Shown: piece after piece, positions 1 through 6,518 of the stretch
How the letters are laid out: each line of letters starts with the position of its first letter
How positions within the stretch are numbered: the first letter of the stretch is position 1
NCBI GenBank assembly: GCA_002331185.1
Contig: DCYW01000008.1
Coordinates: forward strand, 1-20,647
Length of the DNA stretch: 20,647 nucleotides
Origin: Patescibacteria group bacterium UBA2100
Lineage (GTDB): Bacteria > Patescibacteriota > Minisyncoccia > Phycocordibacterales > UBA2100
Direction: 5' to 3'
The notes under the pieces: generated by a model
The model's database searches: none
What the model was told of the DNA's origin: nothing
What the model saw: only the letters and a program-made list of their open reading frames with translations
Program-made: the position numbers and the translations under genes

Positions 1-122
1 TTAAACGAATGTAATTAAGTTCGTCATGAGTTTTTGTAAATGCACAAAACCTTCTATAGCAAGTTTTCTCCTTCACTCTTTGCTACTATTTCATACGAAC
101 AAAATTATACTAACACCTCCTA

Positions 123-380
123 TTACTCTCCTGTATTTGTAGCAAGTGCATTGTATAACCAACCAAAAGCCCAGAGAATCACAAAGCTCAAAACTGCCGC
201 TTCAATCATCCCCCCAATAATACCACCTATAGAAAGCGAGAAGAGTACATGCCACTCTTGCATATTTTCCACTGCTTTCGTATATATTCCTAGGTTACCA
301 AGTACGCCAAGTATCAGCATTCCCAATGCAGATAAAATTGCTCCAGCGTATCCAAGAGCGAGTGCGTTTAATTTTTTCAT
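123..380 (-). CDS. Small two-helix membrane protein (DUF5676/holin-like)
   Basis: This 85-residue protein has two strongly hydrophobic segments, about residues 7-30 and 48-75, joined by a short polar loop. The second segment is glycine-rich (GGIIGGMIEAA) and ends in WLYNALA. That layout and ending resemble the small proteins often labelled DUF5676 or bacteriophage holin, which sit beside metal-handling genes in many bacteria; the family match is from memory and not certain. It probably inserts in the cytoplasmic membrane; its function is unknown and nothing here suggests a phage. It lies 29 nt downstream of the SHOCT-domain gene on the same strand, so the two are probably cotranscribed away from the metal sensor at 1057. 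Confidence 0.72.
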   Translation of the reverse strand: MKKLNALALGYAGAILSALGMLILGVLGNLGIYTKAVENMQEWHVLFSLSIGGIIGGMIEAAVLSFVILWAFGWLYNALATNTGE

Positions 381-409
381 ACCATTTTTATTAATTATTA
401 ATTACATTA

Positions 410-952
410 CTATTGCAAATCTTTTTTCTTCACTTCAAATTCGTCTTTGTCTATCTCCCCTTTTGCATAACGTTCTTTCAGAATATCCAACCCATTATTT
501 GAAGATTCCGACTTGATAGTATTGTTCACAGTATATCTGACCAATACAATAATACCAACGACTACAAGGACCCAAAAGAGGATCATGAAAATACCTCCAC
601 CGAATCCACTCATTTCATATCCTGTCATAGAGTTTTTATTAAAGCTATTAATTCCGGAACCGAAAGTACCCATACCCATCATACGCCCCATCATCATAGA
701 TCCAGGCCCGGGATTTTCGTCCATCAATTCGACCACACGATTAATTTCACTCTCCGTAAGATTTCCTGCCATAAGCTTGGTCATGAGACTCTCCATTTCC
801 TCATGTAGTTCATCTCCGAGAGCTTGATCCTCAATTTGTTGCATCATAATAAATCCTCGTTCCTGAGCATTTATTCCATTTCCGGTGTGTGCATTCGCGA
901 GAAACGGTGTGGAAATAGCGACAAAAAGTAATACTAAAAAAAGTTTTTTCAT
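410..952 (-). CDS. Exported Met-rich protein with TM helix and C-terminal SHOCT domain
   Basis: The 180-residue product starts with a signal peptide (MKKLFLVLLFVAISTPFLANA, cleavage near residue 21). An extracytoplasmic acidic and methionine-rich part follows (residues 30-95) with a cluster GSMMMGRMMGMG near residues 85-96. A transmembrane helix spans about 118-140, and a C-terminal SHOCT motif (about 154-180, LDILKERYAKGEID) would face the cytoplasm. SHOCT modules are short C-terminal oligomerisation motifs; methionine clusters outside the membrane commonly bind Cu(I). It is divergent from the metal-sensor gene, with 104 nt between the two starts, so a role in copper binding or sensing is an inference from composition and context. 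The specific family is not recognised. Confidence 0.75.
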   Translation of the reverse strand: MKKLFLVLLFVAISTPFLANAHTGNGINAQERGFIMMQQIEDQALGDELHEEMESLMTKLMAGNLTESEINRVVELMDENPGPGSMMMGRMMGMGTFGSGINSFNKNSMTGYEMSGFGGGIFMILFWVLVVVGIIVLVRYTVNNTIKSESSNNGLDILKERYAKGEIDKDEFEVKKKDLQ

Positions 953-967
953 ATTGTTACTTTAGTT

Positions 968-1001
968 ATTATAGATAGTAGCATTAATAATTTGTTGTCA
1001 A
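968..1001 (-). promoter_or_regulatory. Possible promoter for the divergent SHOCT gene
   Basis: On the minus strand a perfect TATAAT (973 to 968) lies 15 nt before the start codon at 952, and a perfect TTGACA lies at 1001 to 996. The spacing between them is 22 bp, too long for a classical promoter, so only one of the two may be used. It adjoins the sensor operator at 1029-1045. Confidence 0.3.
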
Positions 1002-1019
1002 ACTCTCAACAAGAACAGT

Positions 1020-1048
1020 TTGACCTCTATACCCTACAGGGGTATTAT
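1020..1048 (+). promoter_or_regulatory. Promoter with embedded CsoR/RcnR-type operator
   Basis: A -35 box TTGACC (1020-1025) and a -10 box TATTAT (1043-1048) are 17 bp apart. Between them, overlapping the -10, sits the inverted repeat ATACCC-TACAG-GGGTAT (1029-1045) with perfect 6-bp arms. Short palindromes with a G/C tract flanked by TA are the known operator form of the CsoR/RcnR family. The layout predicts that the sensor represses its own transcription until metal binds. The -10 ends 8 nt before the sensor's ATG, so the transcript would be essentially leaderless. Confidence 0.8.
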
Positions 1049-1056
1049 ACTCCAGT

Positions 1057-1326
1057 ATGGAGGAAAAAATCAAGAACCAACTCACGCGCAGACTTAAAGT
1101 AATTGAAGGGCAAGTGAAAGGTATTCAAAAAATGGTTGAAAAAGAAGAGTACTGTGTTGATATTATTACCCAAACGTCTGCTGTTCGTCAGGCGCTTTCT
1201 TCGACTGAAGATGTTATGCTTAATAATCACTTATCGACACACGTAGTTGAACAGATGAAAAGTGGTGGGCATAAACGTGCAATAGCGGAAATTCTCTCAG
1301 TATATAAATTATCAAAGAAAAAATAA
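1057..1326 (+). CDS. CsoR/RcnR-family metal-sensing transcriptional repressor
   Basis: The 89-residue, all-helical protein is a full-length member of the CsoR/RcnR/FrmR family (DUF156), shown by RRLKVIEGQVKGIQKMVE near the N-terminus and YCVDIITQTSAVRQAL at 32-47. Family members are tetrameric cytoplasmic repressors that leave DNA when a metal or other ligand binds. The ligand positions read Cys33, His58 and His62: the third is His, whereas copper CsoR has Cys there. Cys-His-His resembles RcnR (Ni/Co), but RcnR's N-terminal His is absent (MEEKIKNQ). The copper-like gene neighbourhood argues for Cu, so the metal is unresolved. An operator-like palindrome lies in its own promoter, and no Shine-Dalgarno precedes the ATG. 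Confidence 0.93.
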   Translation: MEEKIKNQLTRRLKVIEGQVKGIQKMVEKEEYCVDIITQTSAVRQALSSTEDVMLNNHLSTHVVEQMKSGGHKRAIAEILSVYKLSKKK

Positions 1327-1348
1327 TAAAGGTGACAGCAACACAATA

Positions 1349-1447
1349 ATGTACAGAGGACATCACGCGTATGCAATGATGGAAGGGTACAAAATTAACC
1401 CAAGAGACATTTTATGTTATTTTGAATATACTTTTATAAATATATGA
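1349..1447 (+). CDS. Possible 32-residue small protein
   Basis: This short reading frame (MYRGHHAYAMMEGYKINPRDIL...) follows the sensor by 22 nt. An AAAGGTGA Shine-Dalgarno-like element (1328-1335) precedes it, one of few in this island. It ends in TGA overlapping the next start as ATGA (1444-1447), the usual sign of translational coupling. His/Met-rich start (HHAYAMM) could bind metal, but the protein is short and not recognised. It may only be a leader peptide or chance frame. Confidence 0.4.
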   Translation: MYRGHHAYAMMEGYKINPRDILCYFEYTFINI

Positions 1448-1626
1448 ATGGTTTTTTTCACAAAAGTGCGATGGCGTTGATTCTTATTGGAGGTATTATA
1501 CTCTTCTATCTCGCTAGTGTTTGGTTTCTGCGTGGTAATATTATTATGACCATCGGTATGGTTGCTATGGGCATGACTGCATTAGCAAACTTCTATCTTC
1601 ATAAAAAAGCAATGGTAAAAAAATAA
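1444..1626 (+). CDS. Small two-helix membrane protein
   Basis: The 60-residue product has two hydrophobic segments, about residues 8-28 and 33-52, and a basic tail (HKKAMVKK) that would hold the C-terminus in the cytoplasm by the positive-inside rule. Its start overlaps the stop of the preceding small frame (ATGA), and the ccdA-like gene follows 21 nt later. I do not recognise the family. Position between metal sensor and thiol transporter suggests an envelope redox or metal role, by context only. Confidence 0.6.
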   Translation: MNGFFHKSAMALILIGGIILFYLASVWFLRGNIIMTIGMVAMGMTALANFYLHKKAMVKK

Positions 1627-1647
1627 TTATATAAAAAATCTGCAAGT

Positions 1648-2616
1648 ATGAATCAAAAAATATTCAAAATCTGGCTCGTGTTCTCGGCATTTGTACTTTT
1701 ATCGGTTATAGCTATTGCGGCCTTTAGCTTTATGACCTCTACTGAGTTTATACCTGGATACTCACTTGCATTTATTGCAGGACTTTCGATGATAGTGCTG
1801 CCATGTACCTTTCCGCTCGTCTTTATCATCGTCCCTCTAGCGCTTTCTCGAGAAAAAGGGAAAGGGCTTATGATGGCGCTCTTGTTTGGGCTTGGTCTTA
1901 TTGTCACATTCACTATATATGGAGTTGTTCTCGGATGGCTAGGTGGATTTGTAGCGTTGTACAAAATTGTCAGCGCGATGCTCTTACTTGGTGGAGTCGC
2001 CGCTTTATTTTTCGGAATCTCAGAACTTGGTCTTGTCAAGTTTAAGCTTCCTTTTAAACAAACAATTTTGCCTCAGTCTCTGCAAAGAAAGAATGACTAT
2101 GTACGAAGTTTCTTTCTAGGATTTTTCTTAGGTAACGCAGGTGTTGGATGTCCAAACCCAGCATTTTATATTCTTTTTGGATACGTGGCCACAGTAGGTA
2201 TTCCTGAGGTAGGAGCTTCGCTAGGTGCGGTACACGGGCTTGGTAGAGTTGTACCACTTCTTTTCTTGGTAGTTTTGGCGATTCTGGGAGTCAATGCTAT
2301 GAGCAAAGTCAGTGAGTATCAAGAAAGAGTAAAACGCTGGGTTTCATGGGCGCTAGTCGCTCTTGGTGCATTTATTTTCAATTATGGAATGTTTGGCATG
2401 GCATGGTTTGAAGATTCCATTATTCATCAGAGTTGGAATAGAGCGCTTGAACTTGCATTTCCAAGAATTGCAGAATCGAGCGCTATTGAATCTTCATTAA
2501 GTATTCCACCTGGCGAAGGAGGTATAATTCCCTGGATTGTGTTTGGTGGTATTATTGGCATAATTATTCTCTGGGATGCGATGCGTTCCCGTTCCAAGAA
2601 TAAAAAAGAAATATGA
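1648..2616 (+). CDS. CcdA/DsbD-type transmembrane thiol-disulfide transporter
   Basis: A polytopic membrane protein of 322 residues carrying the two cysteine motifs of the CcdA/DsbD transmembrane family: Cys53 in MIVLPCTFPLVFI and Cys168 in GNAGVGCPNPAFYI. In this family the two cysteines lie in pseudo-symmetric helices and pass electrons from cytoplasmic thioredoxin to redoxins outside. About seven to eight hydrophobic segments are visible, with an N-terminal helix before the core and an extra C-terminal helix near residues 292-310. The C-terminal third (roughly 215-322) is longer than in minimal CcdA (about 230 residues). It overlaps the next gene by ATGA and lies 201 nt upstream of a CxxC redoxin, its likely partner. 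Substrate specificity (cytochrome c maturation, DsbA balance or copper-site reduction) is not shown; no c-type cytochrome is seen here. Confidence 0.88.
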   Translation: MNQKIFKIWLVFSAFVLLSVIAIAAFSFMTSTEFIPGYSLAFIAGLSMIVLPCTFPLVFIIVPLALSREKGKGLMMALLFGLGLIVTFTIYGVVLGWLGGFVALYKIVSAMLLLGGVAALFFGISELGLVKFKLPFKQTILPQSLQRKNDYVRSFFLGFFLGNAGVGCPNPAFYILFGYVATVGIPEVGASLGAVHGLGRVVPLLFLVVLAILGVNAMSKVSEYQERVKRWVSWALVALGAFIFNYGMFGMAWFEDSIIHQSWNRALELAFPRIAESSAIESSLSIPPGEGGIIPWIVFGGIIGIIILWDAMRSRSKNKKEI

Positions 2617-2789
2617 AAATAGTGATTCTGGCAGTGGTATATTTTCTGCTCCCAACAACAGTGGCATTTGCGGACAAAATCGAGGGTGATGCGACCTTGC
2701 TTGAGACTGATTGGGTAGGACCTGTAATTGCAATCTTGGTTATTTTTGTCGCAACGTTGATTGCAAAGAGGATAAAAGGAAGTCGATAA
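2613..2789 (+). CDS. 58-residue exported single-helix membrane protein
   Basis: The frame starts inside the stop of the ccdA-like gene (ATGA, 2613-2616), so translation is probably coupled. The product has a clear signal peptide ending in AFA (cleavage near residue 20), a short acidic stretch (DKIEGDATLLETDW), a helix at about 36-51 and a basic end (AKRIKGSR). The mature protein would be about 38 residues with its N-terminus outside. No cysteine is present. I recognise no family; stoichiometric coupling to the transporter suggests an accessory subunit, as inference. Confidence 0.65.
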   Translation: MKIVILAVVYFLLPTTVAFADKIEGDATLLETDWVGPVIAILVIFVATLIAKRIKGSR

Positions 2790-2816
2790 TTAATAATACA
2801 TTAAAATACAAAAATC

Positions 2817-3077
2817 ATGATAAAAGTAACACTTGTTCGACCAGATGGATGTGCACATTGTAAAGCAGTTAAAGCGACACTTGAAGAAATGAAGGTAGAC
2901 TATCCAGAGATTACAGTCGAGGAAATTGATATGGTCACACCTCAGGGACAGGAATTGGTGCAAAAGCACCACATCCTTTCAAGCCCTGGAATTTTGGTTA
3001 ATGATGAATTCTTTCTTTTTGGAGGTGCAACAAAAGAACAATTTAGGAAAAAATTTGAAGAATTAAAGCAGGGATAA
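2817..3077 (+). CDS. Thioredoxin/glutaredoxin-like redoxin (CAHC active site)
   Basis: An 86-residue thioredoxin-fold protein without a signal peptide. The active site is Cys12-Ala-His-Cys15 after a first strand (MIKVTLVRPDGCAHC), and the cis-proline is Pro57 in SSPGILV; GGATKEQF follows in the last helix. Size and order match small glutaredoxin-like thioredoxins. It is cytoplasmic by sequence and lies next to a CcdA-type transporter, so it probably feeds electrons to Cys53/Cys168 of that protein. No thioredoxin reductase is visible in the window, so its own reductant is unknown. Confidence 0.85.
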   Translation: MIKVTLVRPDGCAHCKAVKATLEEMKVDYPEITVEEIDMVTPQGQELVQKHHILSSPGILVNDEFFLFGGATKEQFRKKFEELKQG

Positions 3078-3144
3078 GAGAGAGGAGGCACATTACGGTG
3101 CCGAGAAAATCATGAAGATTATTCGTGCGCATAATAAACAGTAA
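3067..3144 (+). pseudogene. Possible C-terminal remnant of an unidentified protein
   Basis: Between the redoxin and the dsbA promoter one frame reads SRDKREEAHYGAEKIMKIIR followed by AHNKQ and a stop at 3142-3144. The composition looks like a soluble helical C-terminus, but the frame opens directly after a TAA with no start codon except a Met 10 residues from its end. It may be the tail of a deleted gene. A weak hairpin GGCAC/GTGCC (3087-3102) lies inside it. No family is recognised. Confidence 0.25.
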
Positions 3145-3218
3145 TGTAGGTGTAAGGAACGTTAAGGCTGGCGTTGCTGGTATTTAAAGATCACTGAGCA
3201 GACTGGGGAAAGTGTCAA

Positions 3219-3246
3219 TTGATACTAGTGCTATTTTTGTTACAAT
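3219..3246 (+). promoter_or_regulatory. Probable promoter of the dsbA segment
   Basis: TTGATA (3219-3224) and TACAAT (3241-3246) are separated by 16 bp, giving a start near 3253 and a leader of about 58 nt before the ATG at 3311. It suggests that dsbA and the genes after it can be transcribed apart from the metal-sensor promoter. No CsoR-type palindrome is seen here. Confidence 0.6.
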
Positions 3247-3310
3247 GAGCAAACATTCTTTATCCTATGGCACTGGTTTTTAAAAACAAAACGGCATTAC
3301 TGAATTAACT

Positions 3311-4045
3311 ATGAACGAAATGAAACAAAAAATAAACAACTTTATGATTCCTATCGCAATTCTAATTGCGGGTGGATTGGTGGCAGGTGCTATATTTTTT
3401 GGCGGTAGAGGAGCATCAAATGTAGCTTCAAATACTACGCCAACGCAAGCAATACCTCAACCAACTGGATCAACTGAGAACATCAATCCCATAACAAGTG
3501 CAGACCATGTGCGAGGCAACCCTGATGCTCCGGTAAAAATCGTCGAGTACTCTGACTTTGAGTGTCCATTCTGTAAACGATTCCATCTCACAATGAAGCA
3601 GGTAATGGATGAATACGGTGATGATGGACAAGTAGCGTGGGTATATAGACAATTTCCACTAGACCAACTCCATCCTGTAAAAGCACGTCTTGAAGCGGCT
3701 ACTTCAGAATGTGTTGCCGAACTTGGAGGTAATGATGCATTTTGGAAGTTTTCGGATAGATTTTTTGAGCTCACCCCCTCAAACAACCAAACGGATGTAG
3801 ATGTTGTGTTACCTCAAATTATAGCTGAACTCGGTCTTTCTCAATCAGCAATTGATGCATGTGTTTCCAGTGGTAAATACGATCAACACATCCAAGACGA
3901 TGTTGATAATGCAGTAGCAACAGGCGGCCGTGGTACACCGTGGAGTATCGTTATGAGTGCAAATGGAGAAACATTTCCACTTTCAGGAGCACAACCATAC
4001 CAATCAGTAAAGCAGCTCATTGACGTAGCTCTGAAAGCACAGTAA
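3311..4045 (+). CDS. Membrane-anchored DsbA-family disulfide oxidoreductase
   Basis: The 244-residue protein has an N-terminal membrane anchor (about 11-31) without an obvious cleavage site, a low-complexity Thr/Pro linker (about 36-60), and a DsbA-like thioredoxin_4 domain. The active site is Cys85-Pro-Phe-Cys88 in SDFECPFCKRF, and the cis-Pro loop is GRGTPW with Pro210. Two further cysteines, Cys134 and Cys184, lie in the helical insertion, as in many Gram-positive BdbD-like proteins where they form a structural disulfide. It should act outside the membrane, oxidising or isomerising exported proteins. The cysteine-paired PKD proteins at 10284-13497 are obvious candidate substrates. No DsbB or VKOR partner is recognised; the next gene, with CAAC in a membrane segment, is a candidate. 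Confidence 0.92.
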   Translation: MNEMKQKINNFMIPIAILIAGGLVAGAIFFGGRGASNVASNTTPTQAIPQPTGSTENINPITSADHVRGNPDAPVKIVEYSDFECPFCKRFHLTMKQVMDEYGDDGQVAWVYRQFPLDQLHPVKARLEAATSECVAELGGNDAFWKFSDRFFELTPSNNQTDVDVVLPQIIAELGLSQSAIDACVSSGKYDQHIQDDVDNAVATGGRGTPWSIVMSANGETFPLSGAQPYQSVKQLIDVALKAQ

Positions 4046-4050
4046 TTCCT

Positions 4051-4590
4051 ATGATTCAAAATGTTTTGAAAAAAGTATTTTCAAATCCAATATATATCGT
4101 ACTCGCAGTGACAGTTACAATTTCTGTATTTGCATTTGCAGTATGGCTTCCACACGGAAAATTAATCTCCACGATTATCACATCTCCTTCAGTAAGTTTC
4201 ATAGAAGCAGTCGGCATCATGTTCGGATTATTCCTGTCAATCGGTACAAATTTTACGGCCGTGTCTGCTTCTTATACCATTGCTATTGCACTATTGTTCG
4301 GTATAAATATCGCGTTACTTACATATTACATTTCGCAAAGAAAGGGTTCGTTCCCCAGTAGAGGCGGAGCCTTCGGGGTAGGAGGTCTGGTTAGCGGCGT
4401 CTTTGGTATTGGGTGTGCTGCCTGTGGCACATTCATTCTCACATCCGTGTTGGCACTTGTAGGCGCTGGTAGCATTATCACTTTCCTTCCTCTTGGAGGA
4501 GAAGAGTTGGGATTGATTGGAGTTGCCTTAATAGGATACGCGACTTACTGGACAGCCAAAAAGATAGACGAGCCAGTAGTATGCAAATAA
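4051..4590 (+). CDS. Polytopic membrane protein with intramembrane CAAC motif
   Basis: This 179-residue protein has four to six hydrophobic segments: about 14-32, 45-65, 73-92, 104-140 and 150-170. A glycine-rich stretch contains Gly-Ile-Gly-Cys-Ala-Ala-Cys-Gly around residues 125-132, then a long hydrophobic run; the C-terminus reads EPVVCK. The gene starts 5 nt after dsbA, so the two are almost certainly cotranscribed. I do not recognise the family: it lacks the layout of DsbB or VKOR, but a CxxC within a membrane helix beside DsbA would suit a quinone-linked or electron-passing partner. It could alternatively bind metal or haem. Confidence 0.78.
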   Translation: MIQNVLKKVFSNPIYIVLAVTVTISVFAFAVWLPHGKLISTIITSPSVSFIEAVGIMFGLFLSIGTNFTAVSASYTIAIALLFGINIALLTYYISQRKGSFPSRGGAFGVGGLVSGVFGIGCAACGTFILTSVLALVGAGSIITFLPLGGEELGLIGVALIGYATYWTAKKIDEPVVCK

Positions 4591-4609
4591 AAACTAATTA
4601 CTAACAAAC

Positions 4610-5002
4610 ATGAATAATAATACACAAATAACAATAGCATCATCAATTATTGCCATTGGACTTATCGCCGCTGCACTCTTGTTCACCCTTGGAGGTGGGC
4701 CACGTACTAAGACATTCAACATCGTTATGGAAAATAATAGATACAACCCCTCTGAGATTGTTGCTTCAGTTGGAGATAGAGTCATTATTAATTTTGAGAA
4801 TCGCGACTTGGTAGATCACGGGGTTGCGTTACCACAGTTCAATGCGACGGTTCCTGGTGGGCATGTGCCAGCAGGGGGAACTGCACGTATGGAATTTATT
4901 GCAGACAGACCAATTGATACTGATGCTGCCGTTTGCGGTGGTCCAAATCCAAGCGATAAAACAGATGAGCATGGTGAAGAGCTTATCGTTAGAGTTATAT
5001 AA
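4610..5002 (+). CDS. Membrane-anchored cupredoxin (plastocyanin-like)
   Basis: A 130-residue protein with an N-terminal membrane anchor (about 8-28) and a cupredoxin domain (33-130): KTFNIVMENNRYNPSEIVASVGDRV is the characteristic first half. Copper ligands fit His70 (VDHGV), Cys109 (AVCGG) and His121 (DEHGE). In plastocyanin-like proteins the Cys-to-His gap is two to four residues; here eleven residues lie between them, and no methionine follows, so the axial ligand is absent or replaced (for example by Glu123). The domain should sit outside the membrane and carry electrons or bind copper. It begins 19 nt after the CAAC membrane protein and ends 2 nt before the next cupredoxin gene. Confidence 0.83.
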   Translation: MNNNTQITIASSIIAIGLIAAALLFTLGGGPRTKTFNIVMENNRYNPSEIVASVGDRVIINFENRDLVDHGVALPQFNATVPGGHVPAGGTARMEFIADRPIDTDAAVCGGPNPSDKTDEHGEELIVRVI

Positions 5003-5004
5003 TC

Positions 5005-5781
5005 ATGAAAAAAATATTCTTTGCAGTATTAGCTATAGGTATCGGTATAGTAACAATCTATTTCATAGGTAATTCCAACCTATTGGCAAATATCTTAAAT
5101 AAAAATGAACGGTTTGTTATCAGCGCTCAAAGCAATACAGATGAAATTGTCATTGATCGAGTGGTTATGGATAAACCAGGATTTATAGTCATTCGTGAAG
5201 TAATAAATGATCGGCCAGGTCAAATTACAGAAATTAGTGATTTCCTAGAAAGTGGTGTTAGTACAAATGTCACCATTAGCCTTCGTAGCGCACAAGAAGT
5301 AGAAGCAATCGACATTAGCGGCGGCTTTCCTGTACTCAAGAATCTAGTTGCCATTGTTTATACAGATGATGGTGATAAGGGATTTAATCCCCTTACAGAT
5401 AGTGTTGCTTATTACAAAGGTGATGTTTTAGCACGATATGTAAATACAGGAGAAATAGCATCAGAATCGACCGTGGTTCCAAACACGAAAGCTAATTCAG
5501 AGGATCCTATCGCTGCTGAAATTATCTACACAGATGAAGGTTTCTCGCCCAATACAGTAGAAATAAAGAAGGGAGACACTGTTGCATTTATAAACGAAAG
5601 TAGTGGTCCGATGTGGGTTGCTTCTAATGTACATCCAGCACATACTATTTTGCCAACCTTTGATCAATTCGGCACGTCAGCTTTTGGTGAAAGGTATACG
5701 TATACCTTTCAACAATCTGGGGAGTGGGAGTATCACGATCACGTCAACGCAAGTAAAATAGGTCTAATAATAGTTCGTTAA
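5005..5781 (+). CDS. Anchored two-domain protein: DUF7282-like plus cysteine-free cupredoxin
   Basis: The 258-residue protein has an N-terminal anchor (about 3-22), a beta-rich domain at 45-146 (DKPGFIVIREV, then LVAIVYTDDGD, FNPL) resembling DUF7282, and a C-terminal cupredoxin domain at 170-258 (YTDEGFSPNTVEIKKGDTV). The whole chain has no cysteine. Where a type 1 copper site has the Cys-His loop, this protein has WEYHDHVNAS (His244, His246); His210 and His213 lie in the upstream loop. It could bind copper through four histidines, as a type 2 or storage site, rather than as a blue electron carrier. The neighbouring genes start 2 nt and 10 nt away, so it is part of the same operon. Confidence 0.8.
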   Translation: MKKIFFAVLAIGIGIVTIYFIGNSNLLANILNKNERFVISAQSNTDEIVIDRVVMDKPGFIVIREVINDRPGQITEISDFLESGVSTNVTISLRSAQEVEAIDISGGFPVLKNLVAIVYTDDGDKGFNPLTDSVAYYKGDVLARYVNTGEIASESTVVPNTKANSEDPIAAEIIYTDEGFSPNTVEIKKGDTVAFINESSGPMWVASNVHPAHTILPTFDQFGTSAFGERYTYTFQQSGEWEYHDHVNASKIGLIIVR

Positions 5782-5791
5782 TACATCATAT

Positions 5792-6508
5792 ATGTTACTA
5801 GGAATTAAAAGCAAAAGAATAATATTTTATCGACACGCAGCCATTGCACTTATCGCAAGTTCATTGGTCTACTTAGTATGGTTCCTTAATTCAACCTGGA
5901 GTCCTGATATGCGACTGTGGAAAGCATTCGGTGGCGGATCATTCTTTCTTTTATGGTTTGCTGTATTTATTGGGCCACTTGCACGAATATTTCCAGTTTT
6001 TAATCGAATCCTGTCATTCCGACGTGAAGCAGGGGTATGGTTTTTCTTGATAGCACTTGTTCATGGATACCTTATCCTTGATGGATGGGTAAGATGGAAC
6101 GTATGGGAATTTTTCGGATACCAATATGTGGCAGAGCTAGAGACGTATTTACGAGTAGAATCAGGTTTTGGTTTAGCTAACTTCACTGGTCTTATAGCTC
6201 TCATCTTTGCACTAACATTAGCAGCAACTTCGTTTGATCGAGCGGTAAATTTTTTTGGTGTAGCATCTTGGAAATGGCTTCACATGTTTGCCTACGTCGT
6301 ATTCTACCTTGCCGTTATTCATGTTGTATATTTCGCATTTATTCATTACACACCATCGTTGCAACGCGTAATTATGGGTTCCCCAACGAATTACCCCGTA
6401 AATCCATTAAAATATTACTACCTCGGAGCACTTATTTCTGTGTTCGTTGCTCAGGTGTGGGCATTCATTAAAACAGTGCGGCAACAGAAAAAGTCTGATT
6501 GGTATTAA
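5792..6508 (+). CDS. Ferric reductase/MsrQ-like haem b membrane protein
   Basis: A 238-residue integral membrane protein with about six helices. Histidines within or at helix ends, His91 (ALVHGY), His164 (WLHMFAY), His177 (VIHVVYF) and His185, fit the haem-binding pattern of the ferric reductase-like transmembrane domain, the family including NOX/FRE proteins, MsrQ and YedZ. Length and the single-domain form are close to MsrQ (about 200-220 residues). Such proteins take electrons from a flavin or quinone and pass them across the membrane. It is followed 10 nt later by a stand-alone FAD/NAD(P)H reductase, which supplies the module that FRE proteins carry fused at their C-terminus. The final acceptor is unknown; the cupredoxins encoded just upstream are candidates. 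Confidence 0.85.
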   Translation: MLLGIKSKRIIFYRHAAIALIASSLVYLVWFLNSTWSPDMRLWKAFGGGSFFLLWFAVFIGPLARIFPVFNRILSFRREAGVWFFLIALVHGYLILDGWVRWNVWEFFGYQYVAELETYLRVESGFGLANFTGLIALIFALTLAATSFDRAVNFFGVASWKWLHMFAYVVFYLAVIHVVYFAFIHYTPSLQRVIMGSPTNYPVNPLKYYYLGALISVFVAQVWAFIKTVRQQKKSDWY

Positions 6509-6518
6509 TCTACAGGGT

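Noticed and set aside
40..516. 158-residue plus-strand frame
   Set aside because: It is antisense to two minus-strand genes with clear membrane, signal and SHOCT features; its own sequence has no family features and no ribosome-binding site.
3087..3102. Terminator after the redoxin gene
   Set aside because: The GGCAC/GTGCC hairpin has only 5 bp and no T tract.
6447..6518. Upstream start for the FAD reductase
   Set aside because: The extra 24 residues overlap the haem protein gene and are unlike the family's N-terminus; the ATG at 6519 begins directly at the FAD domain.
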